Below the pieces are notes generated by a model. That model made no database searches. It worked only from the letters and a program-made list of their open reading frames with translations, and had not been told where the DNA came from. A program made the translations under genes and the position numbers. From Solirubrobacterales bacterium (GTDB lineage: Bacteria; Actinomycetota; Thermoleophilia; Solirubrobacterales; Solirubrobacteraceae), in the NCBI GenBank assembly GCA_003134675.1, contig PLBZ01000092.1:718-9783 (forward strand): a stretch of 9,066 nt of DNA. Reading direction: 5' to 3'. This document shows positions 5,802 to 9,066 of the stretch, one piece after another. Position 1 is the first letter of the stretch, and the number at the start of each line of letters is the position of its first letter.

Positions 5802-7247
5802 TCACGCCCGCGCGAATTGGCCGTGGAAGCCGAAGGGAATGTGGTGCGGGGCATGCGCCCGCGCCAGCTCGCTCAGATCGGCGGCGTCGAGCACGAGCAG
5901 GAAGGAGCGAGGTGGGCGGGTTTCAGATCGAACGTCGAGCACGACTGAGAGCAGCACGCCGTCGTCCTCGTGCTCGGCTTCGGGACGGGCCACGAATACC
6001 GGCTCTCCCGGATAACAGGATGACTCCGCCCAGGAGAGCGTGGCGCCGTCTGTCACGTCGATCTTGAGGATCCGTTCGAGCCATCCCTCAGCGCCGTTGC
6101 TGTTCCCCCAGACATAGCGGTGGGGGCGCTCGTTGCAGCGCCCGTAGTTGATGCGCGGCAGCTCGATGCCCTGCTCGGCTAGCTGTTCGCGGCGCACCGA
6201 GCGGTCGGCGAGGGAAAGACGGAAGCGAGTCAGCGTGGCCGACGCTACCGGCTTTCCCGCGCGCAGGCGCTCGAGGTAGAGGTCCTCGACGATGCCCGCG
6301 TCGGGATAGACGCACAGGTCGAGTACGACCTCGCCATCCTCCTCGTAGGCGTTGACGTGGTGGAAGGCAAAGCACGCGTCCGTCTGGAAGCCACCAGTGG
6401 CCTCGCCCGTCTCGCGGTCCACGAGCGTGAAGCGCGTGCCCCGCTCGGGCTTCCAGCGGTAGTTCTCGATGTAGGGGCGCCCGGACAGCGCCAGCGCCAG
6501 CGGGTTGACGACGAATGGAAACTCGGCGAGCACGAAGTAGCGCTCGGTCAACCCAAAGGAGTGCATATAGGCGGGCTCCTTGACCGCCAGCGAGCCGATT
6601 ACCCGCGGCTTGCTCGGATGCTCACTGGTCACCGATCGGCCGACCTCGAAGAACCGGTAGCTGCTGGTCCGCCCCAGCTTGGCGGCGTAGTTGAGCATCG
6701 ACCCGGTCGTCCGGTCTGAGTGGGGATGCGCGGTCGAGAGCTGACCGGGGACACGATAGGGACGCACATCGGCTGCCGCGAGCGTGTGTGGGTCGAACTG
6801 CACCGGCAGCGGCGTCTCGGTCATCGCGATGAAGCGCTCACCCAGCCGCGTGAGGTTGATGTTGGCATTGTCGGGCAGCACACCGCCTCCGGAGAACAGC
6901 GTCTGCACGCGCTTGAACAGCGAGCGGCAGGGGTCGGTCGCGAACTCTCCATAGACCATCCGGCCCTGCTCCTGCGCGGCGCGGTAGGAGCGGCTCTCCA
7001 GAGAGCGGTTGCCGTAGGAGACGTGCCCGTCCTCGATCGTGAAGCGATGCAGCATCGCCAGGCCATCGAACCAGTGGCGCATACGCTGCTCGCCGACCTC
7101 GAATTTCGCCGGTCCAGTGCGCAGCAGAGAGCCCGCGAGCCAGGAGGGCAACTCACCGCTCAACTCCAGCTCATCGACCACCACCTCACGATCGAGCGTG
7201 GAGAAGCCAAGCGTCGTTGCGGTGGTGGGGGCTGTGGTAACCGACAT
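5802..7247 (-). CDS. Carotenoid cleavage oxygenase (RPE65/BCO family)
   Basis: 481 residues from ATG at 7247, which has GGAGG 8 nt upstream. An earlier ATG at 7286 would put the start inside the operator repeats and is rejected. The family's four iron-binding histidines can be placed: H174/H176 in STAHPHSD, H229 in YMHSFGLTE, H296/H297 in FAFHHVNAYE and H475 near the end in IPFGFHGQF. Second-shell glutamates are present in AMTETP (E144) and CYPGEPVFVARP (E415). The stretch DDGVLLSVVLDVRS is also typical. Such enzymes use Fe(II) and O2 to cut a conjugated polyene double bond into two carbonyl fragments, giving retinal or other apocarotenoids. Length and motif order are normal and the gene looks intact. 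No signal peptide is seen, so it should be cytosolic or membrane-associated. Substrate and cleavage site cannot be told from sequence. It is first in an operon with the F420-type reductase and is divergent from PadR. Confidence 0.93.
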   Translation of the reverse strand: MSVTTAPTTATTLGFSTLDREVVVDELELSGELPSWLAGSLLRTGPAKFEVGEQRMRHWFDGLAMLHRFTIEDGHVSYGNRSLESRSYRAAQEQGRMVYGEFATDPCRSLFKRVQTLFSGGGVLPDNANINLTRLGERFIAMTETPLPVQFDPHTLAAADVRPYRVPGQLSTAHPHSDRTTGSMLNYAAKLGRTSSYRFFEVGRSVTSEHPSKPRVIGSLAVKEPAYMHSFGLTERYFVLAEFPFVVNPLALALSGRPYIENYRWKPERGTRFTLVDRETGEATGGFQTDACFAFHHVNAYEEDGEVVLDLCVYPDAGIVEDLYLERLRAGKPVASATLTRFRLSLADRSVRREQLAEQGIELPRINYGRCNERPHRYVWGNSNGAEGWLERILKIDVTDGATLSWAESSCYPGEPVFVARPEAEHEDDGVLLSVVLDVRSETRPPRSFLLVLDAADLSELARAHAPHHIPFGFHGQFARA

Positions 7248-7261
7248 CGATAACACCTCCT

Positions 7262-7331
7262 GAACGGGCCGAGTTGAACGATTCAACTTGAACAGTTCGG
7301 ATCGAATGGTTCAGATTGAACGGTTCGGACC
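7262..7331. repeat. Five tandem 14-bp repeats, candidate PadR operator array
   Basis: Copies start at 7262, 7276, 7290, 7304 and 7318 with no gaps: GAACGGGCCGAGTT, GAACGATTCAACTT, GAACAGTTCGGATC, GAATGGTTCAGATT, GAACGGTTCGGACC. Against the consensus GAACGGTTCGGATT they differ at 4, 4, 2, 2 and 2 positions. Each begins with the dyad GAAC-N-GTTC or a near form. Larger perfect dyads also arise: GTTGAA-CGA-TTCAAC (7273-7287) and GTTCA-GAT-TGAAC (7309-7321). The array fills the space between the oxygenase ribosome site and the PadR -10 box, where a regulator of both genes would bind. No copy is seen on either side. Confidence 0.8.
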
Positions 7332-7343
7332 GTAGTATAGTCT
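7316..7343 (+). promoter_or_regulatory. Promoter of the PadR gene (probably leaderless)
   Basis: TTGAAC (7316-7321), partly inside repeat copies 4 and 5, a 16-nt spacer, then TAGTCT (7338-7343). TATAGT at 7336-7341 is an overlapping alternative -10. Either places the start within a few bases of the ATG at 7351, and there is no Shine-Dalgarno before it, so a leaderless mRNA is likely. Confidence 0.45.
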
Positions 7344-7357
7344 GCTGATCATGTCAA
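7329..7357 (-). promoter_or_regulatory. Promoter of the carotenoid oxygenase operon
   Basis: On the minus strand TTGACA (7357-7352), an exact -35 consensus, a 17-nt spacer, then TACGGT (7334-7329). The -35 overlaps the first codons of padR. The start would be near 7322, so the 14-bp array lies in the -10 region and the 75-nt leader, where bound regulator would block initiation or elongation. Confidence 0.55.
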
Positions 7358-7887
7358 GCCCACGTATGGTCTCGAGCCCACGTCTGACCGAGGCCTCTTA
7401 CATCGTTCTGGGACTGCTGGAGCAGGCCAAGTCCGCCACTGCCTATGAGCTCAAGCAGCTGGCGCAGATGAGCACGATCAACTTCTGGAGCGTTCCCCAT
7501 ACTCAGCTCTACACCGAGTGCCCCCGACTGGCCAGCGCGGGCCTGCTCTCCGGGCGCCAGGAGGAGACCGGACGACGCCGACGGGTCTATCAACTGACCG
7601 ACTCCGGGCGCGAGGCGCTGGCGCAATGGCGGGCCGAACCTGCCCCTCAGAGCTATGAGCTACGTGACGCCGGGACGCTCAAGCTGTTCTTCGGGGCCGA
7701 TCCCGCCACGCTCGCCGCTGAACGGCTCGAGACACATCGGCATCGCCTGGCGCGCTGCGAGGAGATGCTCGCCGAGCTCACCGACATCCCACGCGGTTGG
7801 CGACTGGCTCTCGAATGCGGCATCGGCCATGAACGCGAGTTCATCCGCTTCTGGTCACGAGTCAGCAAGGAAGCCCCAACGTCATAG
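7351..7887 (+). CDS. PadR-family transcriptional regulator
   Basis: 178 residues from ATG at 7351 (an ATG at 7366 is also possible). The PadR winged helix-turn-helix is clear: LTEASYIVLGLLEQAKSATA, YELKQLAQ, then the recognition helix region FWSVPHTQLYTECPRLASAG and the wing RRRRVYQLTDSGREALAQW. A C-terminal helical dimerisation half (LKLFFGADPATLAAERLETH through RFWSRVSK) follows, the usual two-part PadR build. The first codons carry an 18-bp near-duplication giving SSPRMV/SSPRLT. The gene is divergent from the carotenoid oxygenase across an array of 14-bp repeats, so it is most likely an autoregulated repressor of that operon, responding to an unidentified small molecule. A weak CTCAG-CCGC-CTGAG stem at 7903-7916 follows the stop. 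Confidence 0.92.
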   Translation: MSSPRMVSSPRLTEASYIVLGLLEQAKSATAYELKQLAQMSTINFWSVPHTQLYTECPRLASAGLLSGRQEETGRRRRVYQLTDSGREALAQWRAEPAPQSYELRDAGTLKLFFGADPATLAAERLETHRHRLARCEEMLAELTDIPRGWRLALECGIGHEREFIRFWSRVSKEAPTS

Positions 7888-7989
7888 CTCGCTGTCGCGC
7901 TGCTCAGCCGCCTGAGTAAGATCGGCGTACGGCGTCGTCCACCACTCGAGCGGGACCAAACTCTCTCCCCCCTCCTACCCCCAGATGAC

Positions 7990-8928
7990 ATGCGCGCGAT
8001 CGACGGCATCCATCACATCACTCTCATCACCGGCGACGCCCGCCGCAACGTGGACTTCTACGCGCGCGTACTCGGCCTGCGGCTTACCAAGAAGACAGTC
8101 AATCAGGACGACCCGAGCGTTTACCACCTCTTCTACGCCGACGAGCACGGCTCTCCCGGCGCGGACATCACATTCTTCGAGTATCCGAGTGCGCAACCCG
8201 GGCGCGCCGGCGCGGGCATGATCTCCCGCGTCGTCCACCGCGTTGGCAGCGACGCGGCGCTCGACTTCTGGAGCGAGCGCCTCTCAAGCGAGGGCGTCGA
8301 GGTCGTGCGTGAGCCAGGCCGGCTGCGGTTCGCCGACCCGGAGGGAATGGGTCACGAGCTTGCCGTCAATCAGACCGGCGACGAGCCGCTCACCGCGCGC
8401 TCGAAGGAGGTCCCGGCCGAGTTCGCGCTGCAGGGCTTCGAGGCCGCCCACGCGCTCGTCGCCGACCTGACTCCCAGCGAGTCGCTGCTGGGCGAGGCGC
8501 TCGGCTTCTCCGAGTTGGGCGAGCACGATTGGCAAGCACGCGGCGAGCATCGCGGCGGACGCATCGTCTTCGAGCAGAGCAACGAGCGCGGTATTCCCGG
8601 CGCCGGCACTGTGCACCACATCGCCTGGTCTGTCGATCGCGCCGAGCAGGAGCAGTGGCGTCAGCGCGTGACCGACGCGGGCCTCCACCCCACGCCGATC
8701 ATCGATCGCTTCTACTTTGAATCGGTCTACTTCCGCGAGCCCGGTGGCATCCTCTACGAGCTGGCTACCCGTGACGGTGCCGGTTTCGCTGCGGATGAGC
8801 CGCCTGAGGCGCTCGGCGAGAAGCTCGCCCTCCCTCCACGTTTCGAGCCGCTACGCGCCGAAATCGAGCCGCGCCTCACCCCCCTGCCGGACACCACTCA
8901 GTGGCGTCCGGCATCGGCGCCGGGCTAG
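7990..8928 (+). CDS. Ring-cleaving dioxygenase, VOC/glyoxalase superfamily (MhqO-like)
   Basis: 312 residues from ATG at 7990. No usable Shine-Dalgarno is seen (the upstream bases are pyrimidine-rich), and an out-of-frame ATG sits 5 nt before it in ATGACATG. Two VOC domains are present. The first starts IDGIHHITLITGDARRNVDF and YARVLGLRLTKKTVNQDDPS. The second contains GAGTVHHIAWSVD and YFREPGGILYELATR. The expected 2-His/1-Glu metal site is H9, H210 and E257. The length matches the MhqO/YdfO-type 'ring-cleaving dioxygenase' group, linked in Firmicutes to resistance to hydroquinones and catechols, which the enzymes are thought to open. It follows padR by 102 nt in the same direction but is not clearly in one operon. 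The gene ends 3 nt from the stop of the convergent Usp gene. Confidence 0.9.
   Translation: MRAIDGIHHITLITGDARRNVDFYARVLGLRLTKKTVNQDDPSVYHLFYADEHGSPGADITFFEYPSAQPGRAGAGMISRVVHRVGSDAALDFWSERLSSEGVEVVREPGRLRFADPEGMGHELAVNQTGDEPLTARSKEVPAEFALQGFEAAHALVADLTPSESLLGEALGFSELGEHDWQARGEHRGGRIVFEQSNERGIPGAGTVHHIAWSVDRAEQEQWRQRVTDAGLHPTPIIDRFYFESVYFREPGGILYELATRDGAGFAADEPPEALGEKLALPPRFEPLRAEIEPRLTPLPDTTQWRPASAPG
8887..8911 (-). terminator. Hairpin inside the dioxygenase 3' end, likely terminator for the Usp gene
   Basis: CCGGACACCAC (8887-8897) and GTGGCGTCCGG (8901-8911) form an 11-bp stem around a 3-nt loop. The single mismatch becomes a G-U pair only in the minus-strand RNA. It lies about 20 nt after the stop of the minus-strand Usp gene, within the last codons of the plus-strand gene. 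No T-tract follows. Confidence 0.45.
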
Positions 8929-8931
8929 CAC

Positions 8932-9066
8932 TCAAGTGGTCCGGATGATCAACACCGAACAGGGTGCATGGTGGGAGACCTTGTTCGGGACCGATCCCAA
9001 CAGGAAGCGCTTGGCGCCGCTCATCCCCTTGTTGCCCACGACCACTAGGTCGGCATTCTGCTCCTC
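8932..9066 (-). CDS. Universal stress protein (UspA family), C-terminal fragment
   Basis: The last 44 residues before a TGA at 8932-8934; the rest lies beyond the right edge. The fragment reads ADLVVVGNKGMSGAKRFLLG followed by SVPNKVSHHAPCSVLIIRTT. It holds the ATP-binding signature G-x2-G-x9-G-S (GNKGMSGAKRFLLGS) and the family's closing strand 'H-A-P-C-S-V-L-I-I'. The ATP-binding branch of Usp proteins is common in actinobacteria, where they mark stress or slow growth. Whether this is a one- or two-domain member cannot be seen. Confidence 0.9.
   Translation of the reverse strand, partial: EEQNADLVVVGNKGMSGAKRFLLGSVPNKVSHHAPCSVLIIRTT

Noticed and set aside
4937..6067. Plus-strand frame of 376 codons
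   Set aside because: Antisense shadow of the reductase and the oxygenase C-terminus, both of which have clear family motifs.
7262..7331. CRISPR array or LexA (SOS) boxes in the repeat region
   Set aside because: The 14-bp units are contiguous with no spacers, so not CRISPR. The actinobacterial SOS box needs GAAC-N4-GTTC, while the dyads here have a single central base.

Overview
The window is high-GC DNA with dense coding on both strands, very probably from an actinobacterium. A soil Thermoleophilia/Solirubrobacterales-like source is my best guess. It rests on the strong G/C bias at third codon positions, an F420-type (DDN-like) nitro/quinone reductase, a multi-copy 'homing-endonuclease-associated repeat' operon and a small conserved protein ending in a LSPVPMPKRLLYG-type tail. 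No rRNA, tRNA, CRISPR array or insertion sequence was recognised.

Layout, left to right. (1) Positions 1-1093: the N-terminal piece of a minus-strand probable membrane protein, a small plus-strand protein of unknown function, and a minus-strand GNAT acetyltransferase that has lost its 5' end and carries a 1-nt frameshift. (2) 1090-2307: a cupin and a TetR regulator, divergent, with overlapping -10 elements and a possible operator between them. (3) 2446-2721: a small dimeric alpha/beta-barrel (ABM-like) protein, followed by about 390 nt with no recognisable gene. (4) 3113-4893: a two-gene minus-strand operon in which both proteins are tandem arrays of HNH_repeat-like modules (four plus two) with no nuclease domain. 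It ends in a strong hairpin. (5) 4894-5161: 268 nt with no gene seen. (6) 5162-7247: a minus-strand operon of a carotenoid cleavage oxygenase and an F420-dependent reductase-family protein. (7) 7248-7350: the control region, with five tandem 14-bp repeats, each built round a GAAC-N-GTTC dyad, lying between the oxygenase and a divergent PadR regulator. (8) 7351-8928: PadR and then a VOC-fold ring-cleaving dioxygenase of the MhqO type. (9) 8932-9066: the C-terminal end of a universal stress protein, convergent with the dioxygenase.

How the genes may work together. The right half reads as an oxidative/aromatic-metabolism module: an iron carotenoid oxygenase makes carbonyl apocarotenoids, a co-transcribed deazaflavin-family reductase may act on the products or on quinones, and a PadR repressor probably reads the 14-bp array and controls both directions. 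The cupin-TetR pair is a second, separate regulator-target unit. The HNH-repeat operon is the least explained part of the window. No complete new defence or mobile system was identified. The strongest candidates for something undescribed are the 14-bp operator array and the nuclease-free HNH-repeat pair.
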